Positions 1-8,686 of a stretch of 64,000 nt of DNA are shown one piece after another. Below the pieces are notes generated by a model. That model had not been told where the DNA came from and ran no database searches. It was given only the letters and a program-made list of their open reading frames with translations. Both the position numbers and the translations under genes were made by a program. Origin of the DNA: Streptomyces rhizosphaerihabitans. GTDB lineage: Bacteria; Actinomycetota; Actinomycetes; Streptomycetales; Streptomycetaceae. The stretch lies in contig NZ_JAODTZ010000004.1 in assembly GCF_025399795.1 (NCBI RefSeq), positions 1 through 64,000 on the forward strand, read 5' to 3'. Within the stretch, counting starts at the first letter, position 1, and every line of letters starts with the position of its first letter.

Positions 1-144
1 TGCGGGACGGCTGTTCGGCTCTGCTCATGGGTGGAGAACCCCCAGGTGTCCGGAACGGGCGGGCCCAATGCTCTGTCGTGCGCCAACTATGTACGCCGGG
101 GGCCGACTTCTGCCAGCACTTCGGCCCGTGCCACGCCTACCAAT

Positions 145-160
145 ATTGGTCGGGACCACT
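145..160. promoter_or_regulatory. DasR-type (dre-like) operator candidate at window edge
   Basis: The 16 bases match the DasR consensus ACTGGTCTAGACCACT at 13 positions. They contain TGGTC and GACCA arms around GG. A second palindrome, ACCAATATTGGT, overlaps at 139-150. No gene starts in the next 100 bases on the plus strand. On the minus strand an ATG at 28 follows a G-rich ribosome-binding stretch and could open a leftward gene mostly outside the window. From memory, S. coelicolor has chitinase chiD in about this place. The site is seen; DasR binding is inferred. Confidence 0.3.
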
Positions 161-174
161 GGCATGACCTGGGA

Positions 175-208
175 CGCCTCGGCCCCGGCGGATGCCGGGG
201 CCGAGGCG
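175..208 (-). terminator. Hairpin terminator after amino acid permease
   Basis: A perfect 15-bp stem (175-189 with 194-208) and a GGAT loop lie 10 bases past the permease stop. There is no clear T-run, which is common for Streptomyces terminators. Confidence 0.7.
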
Positions 209-217
209 GACGGAAGA

Positions 218-1759
218 TCAGACCAGGTCCATGGCGGCGACCTCGTCGGGGCGGCCGTAGCTGACGGGGCCCTGGAAACGGCGGCGCGCCGTGGCGAACC
301 ACCACACCGTCGCGACGATCAGCACCACGGCCAGGGCGATTCCGGCGTAGTTGAAGTTGTCCCCGGTGATCGGGGAGAACTGGGGCAGCATGAAGAGCAC
401 ACTGCTGGCGAGGATCCAGGTCACGGCCACCCAGCCCACGGGCTTGCTCCAGCGGCCCAGGTTCCAGGGGCCGGGCTGGAACTCGTCGCCGAGCCGCAGC
501 CGCAGGAAGATCGGCACGGCGTAGGCCAGGAAGAGTCCGACGACGTTGACGCTGACGATGGCGGTGAAGGCGGTGTGCGACCACCAGGCCGGCAGGACGA
601 GGGCCAGCGAGCAGGCGACGGCCAGCCAGACGGCCTTGACGGGCGTACGGGTGCGCGGCGAGACGGAGTGCCACCAGCGGGAGCCCGGCATCGCGCCGTC
701 CCGGGAGAAGGCGAAGATCTGCCGGGTGTTGCTGGTCAGGTTGGCCAGACCGCAGAAGAGCATGGACCCGATCACGATGAGCAGAATGAACTTCGCCATG
801 CCCATGCCAAGCCCGTCGATGAGAATCTGCACGGGCGGCGCCGAGGAGCCGGCGACCTGGTCATAATCATGAATGCTGTACACAAGGGCGAGCATCAGGA
901 TGAGCCCAGTGATCGCCGAATAGCCGATCGAACGAGTGATCCCCTTCGGCGCGTTGACCGTGGCCCGCACCGTTTCCTCGGACATGTGGAAGCTGCCGTC
1001 GAAGCCGGTGAAGGTCCAGCTGGTGACCAGCAGACCGAGCATCCCTCCGTAAATCCCGTTCGTGAAACCGGTGTTGTTCGCGAAATGCGTGACGAACGAA
1101 GGCGACTGGTGGTCGTCGGGCATCACGATGAGTGTGCTCACGATCACTACGAGCCCGATCAGCAGCCACCACACGGAGATCCGGTTGAGCAGGGCGACCA
1201 GCTGGACGGTGTAGGTATTGGCCAAACCCTGGAGCACGATGATGAGCGCCGTGATCAGGACCGTCTGCTCGGCGGTCGGTTCGTACGAGTGCCACTGCAG
1301 GGCGACGAACGCCTGGATGAAGGTGGCGGCCGCGTATCCGGTGGCGGCCGTGCCGCCCACCTGACCCACGAAATTCAGCCACCCCGTGTACCAGGACCAG
1401 GCACCCTTGTGCCGCTTGGCGAGCTTACCGGCGGAGAAATAGAGCGCCCCGCTGGTCGGATAGGCGGAGGCGACTTCCGCCATCGCGGCGCCAATGAAGA
1501 GCACCATCACGGAGACGCCGATCCAGCCGAACACGAGAATGCGCGGACCACCGGCATTCAATCCGAATCCGAAGGACGAGAAAATACCCGAAATGATGTT
1601 GATGATCGTGAAGGAGATCGCGAAATTGTCGAACGCCTGGAATCGGCGGGTGAGTTTTCGCGGATACCCCATCGCGTGAAGCGTCGCGTCGTCGTCGAAG
1701 GCGACGGAATCCTTTCCGGCGCCGGTTCTCTCGCGTGGGGCCGATATCCGTTCTGACAC
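218..1759 (-). CDS. APC-superfamily amino acid permease
   Basis: This 513-residue integral membrane protein belongs to the amino acid/choline/GABA permease branch of the APC superfamily and should import an amino acid or amine by cation symport. About twelve hydrophobic segments can be followed from residue 45 to 495. The first holds the unwound-helix glycine motif (IINIISGIFSSFGFGL) that binds the substrate backbone in this family. The short N-terminal tail is polar. The GTG start has a GAAAGG site six bases upstream. It ends at a strong hairpin and is probably monocistronic, with 49 bases separating it from the gene upstream. The substrate cannot be read from the sequence. Confidence 0.85.
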   Translation of the reverse strand: MSERISAPRERTGAGKDSVAFDDDATLHAMGYPRKLTRRFQAFDNFAISFTIINIISGIFSSFGFGLNAGGPRILVFGWIGVSVMVLFIGAAMAEVASAYPTSGALYFSAGKLAKRHKGAWSWYTGWLNFVGQVGGTAATGYAAATFIQAFVALQWHSYEPTAEQTVLITALIIVLQGLANTYTVQLVALLNRISVWWLLIGLVVIVSTLIVMPDDHQSPSFVTHFANNTGFTNGIYGGMLGLLVTSWTFTGFDGSFHMSEETVRATVNAPKGITRSIGYSAITGLILMLALVYSIHDYDQVAGSSAPPVQILIDGLGMGMAKFILLIVIGSMLFCGLANLTSNTRQIFAFSRDGAMPGSRWWHSVSPRTRTPVKAVWLAVACSLALVLPAWWSHTAFTAIVSVNVVGLFLAYAVPIFLRLRLGDEFQPGPWNLGRWSKPVGWVAVTWILASSVLFMLPQFSPITGDNFNYAGIALAVVLIVATVWWFATARRRFQGPVSYGRPDEVAAMDLV

Positions 1760-1808
1760 AACTGACCTTTCTCTCGGGGTGGTTCAGGACCTCAGGGAGG
1801 GCGGCCGG

Positions 1809-2765
1809 TCAGCCGGCCCCCGGCACGGGAAGGCCGCAGGCGCGGCGGGCGCGGGATAGCTGTTCCTCGGGTTCGCCGAAGACGCTCCACGGCATGCGGC
1901 AGGCGTACGGCCCCATGGCCATCAGGACCGCGCGCGCCTCGAACTCGCGCTGCGCCATGAACAGCGCGTGCGCCAGATACGCCAGGTCGAGCACGGGCGT
2001 GAAGCGGTACCCGGACGCCGCCGGCAGCCAGTTCTGATAGATCGCGAGCGCTGTGGAGCGCCACTGCGGCTGCTCCCAGGTGCGGTCGACCAGCAGTTGC
2101 GTGGGGTTGTAGCTCTCCACCAGGGCCACCAGCGGCAGCAGCCGCAGCGCCGAGGTGGCGGGGGCGCGCTGGCTCAGGAAGGCGGCGACGTCCCAGGCGG
2201 CGTTCACGGAGCCGCCGTACCGCGTGAAGAAGAACGCCAGGAACCGGTGATGACCCTCGCGGTTCCACGGGTCGAGGCGGAGGATGTGCGAGAACAGGCG
2301 CCAGGGGCCGGGCGGCTGGGTCAGCAGCCCCTGCGGGGCGGGGTCACGCAGGTCGTGCAGCCGGGCCATGGACAGCCGGGCGACCCAGGGCGTGGGATCG
2401 GTCCGGTCCATCACCGCGGCCCGGTCGCAGGCGGTCAGCGCTATGCGTTCCAGGGCCTCGGCCCGGTCGTCCTTGGCGTCGGCCGCTCGTAACGCCCGCA
2501 GCACGGCCACGCGGGCCCACATCAGCGCGGCCTCGGGGGTCTGCTCCTCGGCCAGCCAGCGTTCGGCCAGGTCGGAGTCGGCGGCCTCGGAGGCGAGGAC
2601 CAGGGAGCGATGGGCCCGTAATCCGAAGTCCGCGCCGGTCTCCGACAGGGCTTCGTCGGCGCTCAGATAGCGGCCGGCCCGGACATCCATGCAGACGCTC
2701 GCGAGTCTGCGGTCGTCGGCCGCCGGATGCCACACATACTGCCCCTCGAATAAGCCCGCGGCCAT
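1809..2765 (-). CDS. Conserved hypothetical protein with three TTA codons
   Basis: I do not recognise a named family. The product (318 residues from ATG 2765) is alpha-helical and rich in Ala, Leu, Arg and Trp, with a TPR-like rhythm and no signal peptide or membrane segment. It reads like a cytosolic protein with repeat-like helical pairs. A TTG at 2807 is an alternative start; ATG 2765 has GGGGA just upstream. Three in-frame TTA codons occur at 2751-2753, 2619-2621 and 2490-2492. TTA is read only by the bldA tRNA in Streptomyces, so translation should be tied to development or late growth. The TPR/AAA+ gene 2 kb away also carries a TTA codon. Confidence 0.7.
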   Translation of the reverse strand: MAAGLFEGQYVWHPAADDRRLASVCMDVRAGRYLSADEALSETGADFGLRAHRSLVLASEAADSDLAERWLAEEQTPEAALMWARVAVLRALRAADAKDDRAEALERIALTACDRAAVMDRTDPTPWVARLSMARLHDLRDPAPQGLLTQPPGPWRLFSHILRLDPWNREGHHRFLAFFFTRYGGSVNAAWDVAAFLSQRAPATSALRLLPLVALVESYNPTQLLVDRTWEQPQWRSTALAIYQNWLPAASGYRFTPVLDLAYLAHALFMAQREFEARAVLMAMGPYACRMPWSVFGEPEEQLSRARRACGLPVPGAG

Positions 2766-2997
2766 CTTCCCCTGTCCATCCCCGTACGACGCCTCGCCGT
2801 TGCGCAACAGGAACCCTACTCAGCATCCCGGAGTACCGGAACGCCCTATCTGAAATACCTGGTTCCGCAGGGTCGGGAATTTTTGGAGCAGGCCGTCGAC
2901 CGTCTTGAGGATTGTTCAATGAATGGTTCAATGCGGCACTACCCTGAGCCCATGGATCCGCTGTGAACGGCGCCTCGATAGAATGTTCCCCAGGACT

Positions 2998-3651
2998 ATG
3001 CCCACCTCGCACCTCACCCCGGGAAATCCCATTCACGACCTCGCCTCGCGGCTGCGCCGGCTGCCGCCGTCCTGCGGTCCCGTCCGTCTGATCGGCGTGG
3101 ACGGCCACGCGGGCTCCGGGAAGACCACGTTCGCCGGGGGGCTGGCGACGGCTCTGGGCGGCGCACCCGTACTGCACCTCGACGACATCGCCACCCACGA
3201 GGAGCTCTTCGGCTGGACCGGGCGCCTGCTGAGCCGGGTGATCGAGCCGTTCGGGCGCGGCGAGCCGGCGCGCTACGCCCCGTACGACTGGACCGCCCGG
3301 GAGTTCGGACCGGTCCGTGAGCTGCCGGCCGCGCCCGTGGTCCTGCTCGAGGGCGTCGGCGCGGGACGCCGCGCGCTGCGCCCGTGGCTCGCGCGACTGC
3401 TGTGGATGGAGTTGCCGCACGAGGAGGCCTGGGCGCGGGGGCGGCGACGGGACGGTGAGGCGCAGAGCGCCTTCTGGGCCGAGTGGGTCCGCGCCGAGCG
3501 TCGGCACTTCACCGAGGACCCCACGCGGCCGTTCGCGGACCATGTGGTGCGGCAGCGTCCTGAGGGATACGAGGTGCTGCCGGGGCCTGTTGAGACGTCT
3601 GGACCGGACCTATTCATCACTCACCGTGATGGACCATCCGCAGCCTGCTGA
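2998..3651 (+). CDS. Uridine-kinase-like P-loop NTPase
   Basis: This is a 217-residue cytosolic nucleotide-binding protein of the uridine kinase/P-loop kinase group. The Walker A motif GHAGSGKTTF lies near residue 41. A Walker-B-like LHLDD follows and probably begins the phosphate-acceptor site. A lid-like Arg-rich stretch (ARGRRRDGE) is present in the C-terminal half. ATG 2998 was chosen because homologous-looking sequence begins there and AGGA precedes it; ATG 2983 is an alternative. The acceptor substrate is not identifiable, so nucleoside phosphorylation is only the family default. It stands alone between a divergent TTA-containing gene and a 465-base gap. Confidence 0.75.
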   Translation: MPTSHLTPGNPIHDLASRLRRLPPSCGPVRLIGVDGHAGSGKTTFAGGLATALGGAPVLHLDDIATHEELFGWTGRLLSRVIEPFGRGEPARYAPYDWTAREFGPVRELPAAPVVLLEGVGAGRRALRPWLARLLWMELPHEEAWARGRRRDGEAQSAFWAEWVRAERRHFTEDPTRPFADHVVRQRPEGYEVLPGPVETSGPDLFITHRDGPSAAC

Positions 3652-4119
3652 AGTCGCGAAGAGCCACTCCAGAGAAGTTGCCTCAGTGCCCCAACTCTGC
3701 TTGACCAGGGGGTCGTACAGGTCTTACGTTCTGAAGGAGCGGCCTTCGGGAGCCGCCCCGCAGTCGCGAAGCCCCCGGTTGTTCCCCCGTGATCGGGGGC
3801 TTCGTTCTGCCCACATCCTCTCTTTCCGGACGCCACCCGGCGTGATTCGCTCACCCTGGGTCACCGCCCTCAGTGCGCCCCATCTGCTCCCACCTCGTGG
3901 AACGGGGTGTGCGGCACCCTTCGGCAGGCCCATGAACCGCAGGTACGATGCCTCTCGGTGCGACCTTCGGACGGCTGCTCTGCCGCACCGCTTCAACTCC
4001 CGTCCGCGGCACAGTCGTTCGACCAGAGCTGCCGACGGGCACCGGCCCGGCGGCAAGGGGGGTGTCCTGATCCGCGAGGCACTCCCCGACCATCGGGGGC
4101 ACGGTTTGTGGGGGACGTG
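3652..4119. other. Gene-free gap, candidate small RNA or leader
   Basis: No convincing protein gene is visible; in-frame extension of the downstream AAA+ gene into this gap gives Arg/Pro/Ser-rich low-complexity sequence. A promoter-like pair TTGACC (3701-3706) and TACGTT (3725-3730), 18 bases apart, is followed by a short hairpin (GCGGC...GCCGC) and then a 10-bp hairpin at 3768-3803. That could be a small RNA of about 70 bases, or a promoter followed by an unrelated terminator. Confidence 0.3.
3768..3803 (+). terminator. Hairpin between P-loop kinase and AAA+ gene
   Basis: A perfect 10-bp stem (GAAGCCCCCG with CGGGGGCTTC) and a 16-base loop are followed by GTTCTG. It lies 117 bases past the kinase stop, so it could end that transcript or a short RNA started at 3701-3730. 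Confidence 0.5.
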
Positions 4120-5985
4120 ATGGACTTCGGCACGCAGGGCCCCGAGGCCCCGGCCGACCTCGCCTGGCTGCGAGGTGTGGACGCCTACACGATGGGCGCC
4201 TACCCGCAGGCGGAGGAGGAGTTCCGCGCCGCGGTCCGGATGGACCCCGGTATGGCGGACGGCTGGCTCGGACTGCACGCGCTACGGGTGGACACGACGA
4301 CCGCGCTGCTGCGGATGTTCCGGCACCGGGACCGCTTCGGCGAACAGCGCTCCCGCCACCGGCGCACCCTCAACTCCTGGTACTGGCTGGGCTGGTGGGT
4401 CCAGCCGGTGCTGGAGAGTCCGCGCGACCTGCTGCTCGCGCACGCCTCGCACTGGCTCGACGGACGTCATGTCCCCGAACTGGACCGGGCGTTGGCCGGC
4501 CTGCCGCCGGTCGACGCGGACCACCAGGTGCGGTTCCTGCACGCGTGCCGCGCCTATCTGGTCAAGGACTGGGATCAGTTGGTGCGGCACACCGATCCGC
4601 TGATCAACGACCCCATGCTCGGCATAGAGGCCGGCCTGTTCGGCGGCATGGCGCGGGTCCGGCTGGAGATGTACGGACAGGCCGAGCCACTGCTGTCGTC
4701 CGCCCTGATGCGCTGCCGCAGCGAGCAGCCGCAGCGCAAGGAACTGCGGTACTGGCTGGCCCGCGCCCACGAGGGCACCGGACGCTCCGCCGCCGCGCTG
4801 CCCCTGTACCGGGCGGTGCACCGGGTCGACCCCTCCTTCATGGACACCTCTGCGCGCCTCGCGGCCATTTCCGAGGGTGACGGGTACGACGACGCCGCGG
4901 CCGATCTCGCGGCGATCACCCTCGCCGGGATCGGGCAGGACGTGCTGGAGGGCCCGGACGGCATGGATCCGCTGTTCGGCTCCGAGGGGCGCGACCTGAG
5001 GCTCCCGGAGCCCGATCCTTCGCCGCCCGGCGCCCTGCCGGTCCAGGCCGACGGCTTCCGGGAGAAGGCGGTGATCCCGGTGCAGCCGATGCCCGCGGGA
5101 CCGACCGACCCCGCCTTACTCGAGGAGGCGCTCGCCGAACTGGAGCGCATGGTGGGCCTGGAGCCCGTGAAACGACAGGTCAAGGCGCTGTCGGCACAGT
5201 TGAACATGGCCAGGCTGCGCACCGGGCAGGGCCTGCCGGTGCAGCCGCCGAAACGGCACTTCGTCTTTTCCGGCCCCTCCGGTACCGGCAAGACCACAGT
5301 GGCCCGCATTCTCGGCCGGGTCTTCTACGCACTCGGGCTGCTCGGCGGCGACCATCTGGTCGAGGCCCAGCGAGCCGATCTGGTCGGCGAGTACCTCGGC
5401 CAGACCGCCGTGAAGGCCAACGAGCTGATCGACTCGGCCATCGGAGGCGTCCTGTTCGTGGACGAGGCGTACTCCCTGTCCAACTCCGGCTACGGCAAGG
5501 GCGACGCGTACGGCGACGAAGCCCTCCAGGTCCTGCTGAAGCGGGCCGAGGACAACCGCGACCACCTGGTGGTCATCCTCGCCGGCTACCCCGAGGGCAT
5601 GGACCGCCTGCTCGCCGCCAACCCCGGTCTCTCCTCGCGCTTCACCAGCCGCGTGGACTTCCCCTCCTACCGCCCCCTCGAACTGACCTCCATCGGTGAG
5701 GTGCTGGCCGCCGAGAACGGCGACATCTGGGACGAGGAGGCGCTGGACGAACTGCGCTCGATCGCCGGACACGTCGTCGACCAGGGCTGGATCGACGAAC
5801 TCGGCAACGGCCGCTTCCTGCGCACCCTGTACGAGAAGAGCTGCGCGTACCGCGATCTGCGGCTGTCGGGATACCCCGGCACACCCTCGCGCGACGACCT
5901 GTCGACGTTGCGGCTGCCGGACCTCATGCAGGCCTACGGGGAGGTCCTGTCGGGACGCGGACCGCAGGATCCGTCCGCGATGTGA
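4120..5985 (+). CDS. TPR/AAA+ ATPase of CbxX/CfqX (EccA-like) family, TTA-containing
   Basis: This 621-residue cytosolic protein has an N-terminal helical TPR-like half (about 1-330) and a C-terminal AAA+ domain of the CbxX/CfqX type. The Walker A GPSGTGKT is at residues 385-392 and the Walker B VLFVDEAYSL at 444-453. The architecture is that of EccA, the ATPase of type VII secretion, but no ESX genes are nearby. It is also common as a stand-alone Streptomyces protein, so the client is unknown. ATG 4120, or GTG 4117, is chosen because GGGGGA precedes it and the family-like sequence begins here. A single TTA codon at 5116-5118 (codon 333), in the linker before the AAA+ domain, makes it a bldA-dependent candidate. 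Confidence 0.85.
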   Translation: MDFGTQGPEAPADLAWLRGVDAYTMGAYPQAEEEFRAAVRMDPGMADGWLGLHALRVDTTTALLRMFRHRDRFGEQRSRHRRTLNSWYWLGWWVQPVLESPRDLLLAHASHWLDGRHVPELDRALAGLPPVDADHQVRFLHACRAYLVKDWDQLVRHTDPLINDPMLGIEAGLFGGMARVRLEMYGQAEPLLSSALMRCRSEQPQRKELRYWLARAHEGTGRSAAALPLYRAVHRVDPSFMDTSARLAAISEGDGYDDAAADLAAITLAGIGQDVLEGPDGMDPLFGSEGRDLRLPEPDPSPPGALPVQADGFREKAVIPVQPMPAGPTDPALLEEALAELERMVGLEPVKRQVKALSAQLNMARLRTGQGLPVQPPKRHFVFSGPSGTGKTTVARILGRVFYALGLLGGDHLVEAQRADLVGEYLGQTAVKANELIDSAIGGVLFVDEAYSLSNSGYGKGDAYGDEALQVLLKRAEDNRDHLVVILAGYPEGMDRLLAANPGLSSRFTSRVDFPSYRPLELTSIGEVLAAENGDIWDEEALDELRSIAGHVVDQGWIDELGNGRFLRTLYEKSCAYRDLRLSGYPGTPSRDDLSTLRLPDLMQAYGEVLSGRGPQDPSAM

Positions 5986-5988
5986 GAA

Positions 5989-6054
5989 GGCCCCGGTCCC
6001 ACCGGAAACCGTACGACCGCCACACGGTCGCACGGCCGCCGGGAAGCCGGGGCC
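5989..6054. terminator. Nested hairpins between convergent AAA+ and CBS genes
   Basis: An 8-bp outer stem (5989-5996 with 6047-6054) encloses a 6-bp inner hairpin (6014-6019 with 6025-6030). It sits between two convergent genes and could serve both directions. Confidence 0.5.
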
Positions 6055-6065
6055 CACGCGCACGA

Positions 6066-7160
6066 TCAGCTCGCCAGCGCCTCCTCGGGGGCCTGGCTGG
6101 GGCGCGGCTCCGCGACCCGCGCCGGCGCCGGCGCGACATTGCGGTGCGCCGGGTCGCGTACCTCCCCGACCAGCAGTTCCAGCACGTCCTCAAGCGTCAC
6201 GAGGCCGAGGACCTTGCCGGAGGCGTCGGCGACCTGGGCCAGGTGGGTGGCGGCGCGGCGCATCACGGTGAGGGCGTCGTCCAGGGGGAGTTCGGACCGC
6301 AGGGTGGTCATCGGGCGCCACATCTGCTGCGGGACCGCACGCTCGGACTCCTCCAGGTCGAGAACGTCCTTCACATGCAGATAGCAGCCCATGAAGGCGC
6401 CGTTCTCCGCGACCACCGGGAACCGGGAGTACCCGGTACGCGCGGTGAGCGCGACGACCTGACCCGGGGTGACCGAGGGGTCCACGGTGACCAGCGAGCC
6501 GCTGTCGAGCAGGACGTCGGTGACCGGGCGGGAGCCGAGCTCCAGGGCGTCCTCGAGGCGCTCCTGCTCCTCGGGGTCGAGAAGGCCCGCCTGTCCGGAG
6601 TCCTCGACCAGCCGGTTGAGCTGCTCGCTGGTGAAGACCGCTTCGACCTCGTCCCTGGGCTCGACCCTGAACAGCTTGAGGATCAGCCGCGCGCAGGCGC
6701 CGAGGCCCACCGTGACGGGCCGGCACACCCGCGCGAAGGCGACCAGTCCGGGACTGAGCCACAGGGCCGTCTTCTCGGGCGCGGCCATCGCCAGGTTCTT
6801 CGGGACCATCTCGCCGATGACGAGGTGGAAGAAGACGACGAGGGCGAGCGCGATCACATAGCCGAGGGGGTGGATCACCGAGTCCGGCAGCCGGACCGCC
6901 GCGAAGAGCGGCTCCAGCAGACGGGCGACGGTGGGCTCGGCGACCGCGCCGAGCGTCAGCGAGCACATGGTGATGCCGAACTGTGCCGCCGCCATCATCT
7001 GCGGGAGGCGCTCCAGGCCGTACAGCACCTGCCGGGAGCGTGCGGTGCCCAGCGGTTCGATCTGGCTGCGCCGTACGGACACGAGCGCGAACTCGGCGCC
7101 GACGAAGAAGCCGTTGGCGAGCACCAGCAGGCCCGCGAACAGGAGTTGGAGCATGCTCAT
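6066..7160 (-). CDS. CNNM/CBS-domain membrane protein (HlyC/CorC family), second of pair
   Basis: This 364-residue membrane protein belongs to the hemolysin-C/CorC (UPF0053) family, usually linked to magnesium/cobalt efflux or ion homeostasis rather than haemolysis. The first 190 residues form the CNNM (DUF21) region with three to four membrane helices, starting LFAGLLVLANGFFVGAEFALV. A pair of CBS domains follows at about 205-330. The C-terminal CorC_HlyC domain found in its upstream partner is missing and is replaced by a short Pro/Ala-rich tail. It starts at an ATG that overlaps the partner's TGA by four bases (ATGA). The two products probably form a heteromer. Confidence 0.85.
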   Translation of the reverse strand: MSMLQLLFAGLLVLANGFFVGAEFALVSVRRSQIEPLGTARSRQVLYGLERLPQMMAAAQFGITMCSLTLGAVAEPTVARLLEPLFAAVRLPDSVIHPLGYVIALALVVFFHLVIGEMVPKNLAMAAPEKTALWLSPGLVAFARVCRPVTVGLGACARLILKLFRVEPRDEVEAVFTSEQLNRLVEDSGQAGLLDPEEQERLEDALELGSRPVTDVLLDSGSLVTVDPSVTPGQVVALTARTGYSRFPVVAENGAFMGCYLHVKDVLDLEESERAVPQQMWRPMTTLRSELPLDDALTVMRRAATHLAQVADASGKVLGLVTLEDVLELLVGEVRDPAHRNVAPAPARVAEPRPSQAPEEALAS

Positions 7161-8488
7161 CGGACGGCCTCCGGGGCGAGCACGGTCCGCACCAGGCGGA
7201 CGCGTTCGGCACGGTAGTGCCCGACCTGCCGCACCACGAGGCGCCAGCCCGGGAGCTCGGCCTTGTCGCCGGGGGCCGGGATCCTGCCGAGCAGGTCGGC
7301 GACGAGGCCGGCCACGGTCTCGTACGGTCCCTCGGGCACGTCGAGGCCTATGCGCTGCAGGATGTCCACACGGCAACTGCCGTCGGCGTCCCAGGCCGGC
7401 CTGCCGTCCTCGGGAGGAGCGGCCGCGAGCTCGGGCGGTTCGCCCAGCACGTCGTCGTGCTCGTCGCGGACCTCGCCGACGAGTTCCTCGACGATGTCCT
7501 CCAGCGTGACGACGCCGGCCGTGCCGCCGTACTCGTCGACGACGACGGCGATCGGCTGCTCACTGCGCAGCCGCTCCAGGAGGGGCTGCACGGGCAGCGT
7601 CTCCGGGACGAGCAGCGGGATCTGGGCGATCCGGCCGACGGGGGTGCGCAGCCGGTCGCGCGAGGGGATCGCGAGGGCGTCCTTGAGGTGCACCATGCCG
7701 ACGATCTCGTCGATCCGCTCCCGGTAGACGGGGAAGCGGGACAGACCGGTGGCACGGGTGAGGTTGACCACGTCCTCGGCGGTGGCCGACGACTGGAGGG
7801 CACTGACCTTCACCCGGGGCGTCATGACGTGCTGCGCGGTGAGGTCGGCGAGCGACATGGTGCGGACGAAGAGGTCCGCGGTGTCCTGCTCCAGGGCGCC
7901 GGCCCGGGCCGAGTGGCGGGCGAGGGAGACGAGTTCGCCGGGGGTGCGGGCGGAGGCCAGCTCCTCGGCGGGTTCCACGCCCAGGGCCCGGACGAGCCGG
8001 TTGGCGACCGTGTTGAGCGCGGCGATCACCGGCCGGAAGAGACGGGAGAAGACGTGCTGCGGGCCGGCGACGAAACGGGCCACCTGGAGCGGCTTGGACA
8101 CCGCCCAGTTCTTGGGCACGAGTTCACCGATCACCATCTGCACGGCTGAGGCCAGCAGCATGCCGGTCACCACGGCGAAGCCGGGCACCGCGCCCTCGGG
8201 CAGTCCGACCGCCCTGAACGGGCCGTCCAGCAGCTGGGCGAGCGCCGGTTCGGCGAGCATGCCGACGACCAGGGAAGTGATGGTGATGCCGAGCTGGGTG
8301 CCGGAGAGCTGGAAGGACAGCTCCTTGAGCGACTCCACGACCGTACCGGCGCGCTTGTCGCCGTCGGCGGCGGCCTTCTCGGCGTCGGGGCGCTCGACCG
8401 TGACGAGGCCGAACTCCGCGGCCACGAAGAAGCCGTTGGCGAGAATCAGCAGGAACGCCGCGCCAAGGAGCAACAGGGGGATGGTCAT
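7157..8488 (-). CDS. CNNM/CBS-domain membrane protein with CorC_HlyC domain
   Basis: This is a 443-residue paralogue of the next gene downstream. The domains in order are a CNNM transmembrane region (1-195), two CBS domains (about 215-335, including VVVDEYGGTAGVVTLEDIVEELVGEV) and a C-terminal transporter-associated CorC_HlyC domain. The DEYGG...EDI signature is typical of the family. The likely role is divalent-cation export or membrane ion homeostasis regulated by nucleotide binding to the CBS pair. It is first in a two-gene unit and translationally coupled to its partner. The 200 bases upstream contain a hairpin belonging to the next operon. Confidence 0.87.
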   Translation of the reverse strand: MTIPLLLLGAAFLLILANGFFVAAEFGLVTVERPDAEKAAADGDKRAGTVVESLKELSFQLSGTQLGITITSLVVGMLAEPALAQLLDGPFRAVGLPEGAVPGFAVVTGMLLASAVQMVIGELVPKNWAVSKPLQVARFVAGPQHVFSRLFRPVIAALNTVANRLVRALGVEPAEELASARTPGELVSLARHSARAGALEQDTADLFVRTMSLADLTAQHVMTPRVKVSALQSSATAEDVVNLTRATGLSRFPVYRERIDEIVGMVHLKDALAIPSRDRLRTPVGRIAQIPLLVPETLPVQPLLERLRSEQPIAVVVDEYGGTAGVVTLEDIVEELVGEVRDEHDDVLGEPPELAAAPPEDGRPAWDADGSCRVDILQRIGLDVPEGPYETVAGLVADLLGRIPAPGDKAELPGWRLVVRQVGHYRAERVRLVRTVLAPEAVR

Positions 8489-8606
8489 GCCGCCGCCTTG
8501 CTATGTCGGAAGGGGGCGGCGCAGGTACTACAGGACGATCCGTCCATCGCTGGAGGGAATCACTCCTCGGGTAGCAGGGGGCCTCTGAGGGCTGGAGCAC
8601 ATCGGA

Positions 8607-8636
8607 GGCGGAGGCGCGATGAAAAACGCCTCCGCC
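8607..8636 (-). terminator. Terminator of the rib-his operon
   Basis: A perfect 10-bp stem (GGCGGAGGCG with CGCCTCCGCC) encloses a 10-base loop. It lies 50 bases beyond the last gene of the riboflavin/histidine unit. Confidence 0.65.
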
Positions 8637-8686
8637 AACAGATTAATCAAGACATGGGCCCTCAGGGCAGAGTGAAAGACCGAGAG

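Noticed and set aside
68..1756. 562-codon open frame opposite the amino acid permease
   Set aside because: Antisense shadow; the permease on the other strand has clear membrane helices and motifs.
3907..4119. N-terminal extension of the AAA+ gene
   Set aside because: The extra residues are low complexity, and a G-rich ribosome-binding site and family-like sequence point to ATG 4120.
7161..7376. N-terminal extension of the second CBS protein
   Set aside because: Arg/Pro-rich sequence over the end of its partner gene; the membrane helix begins right after ATG 7160 and an ATGA overlap is present.
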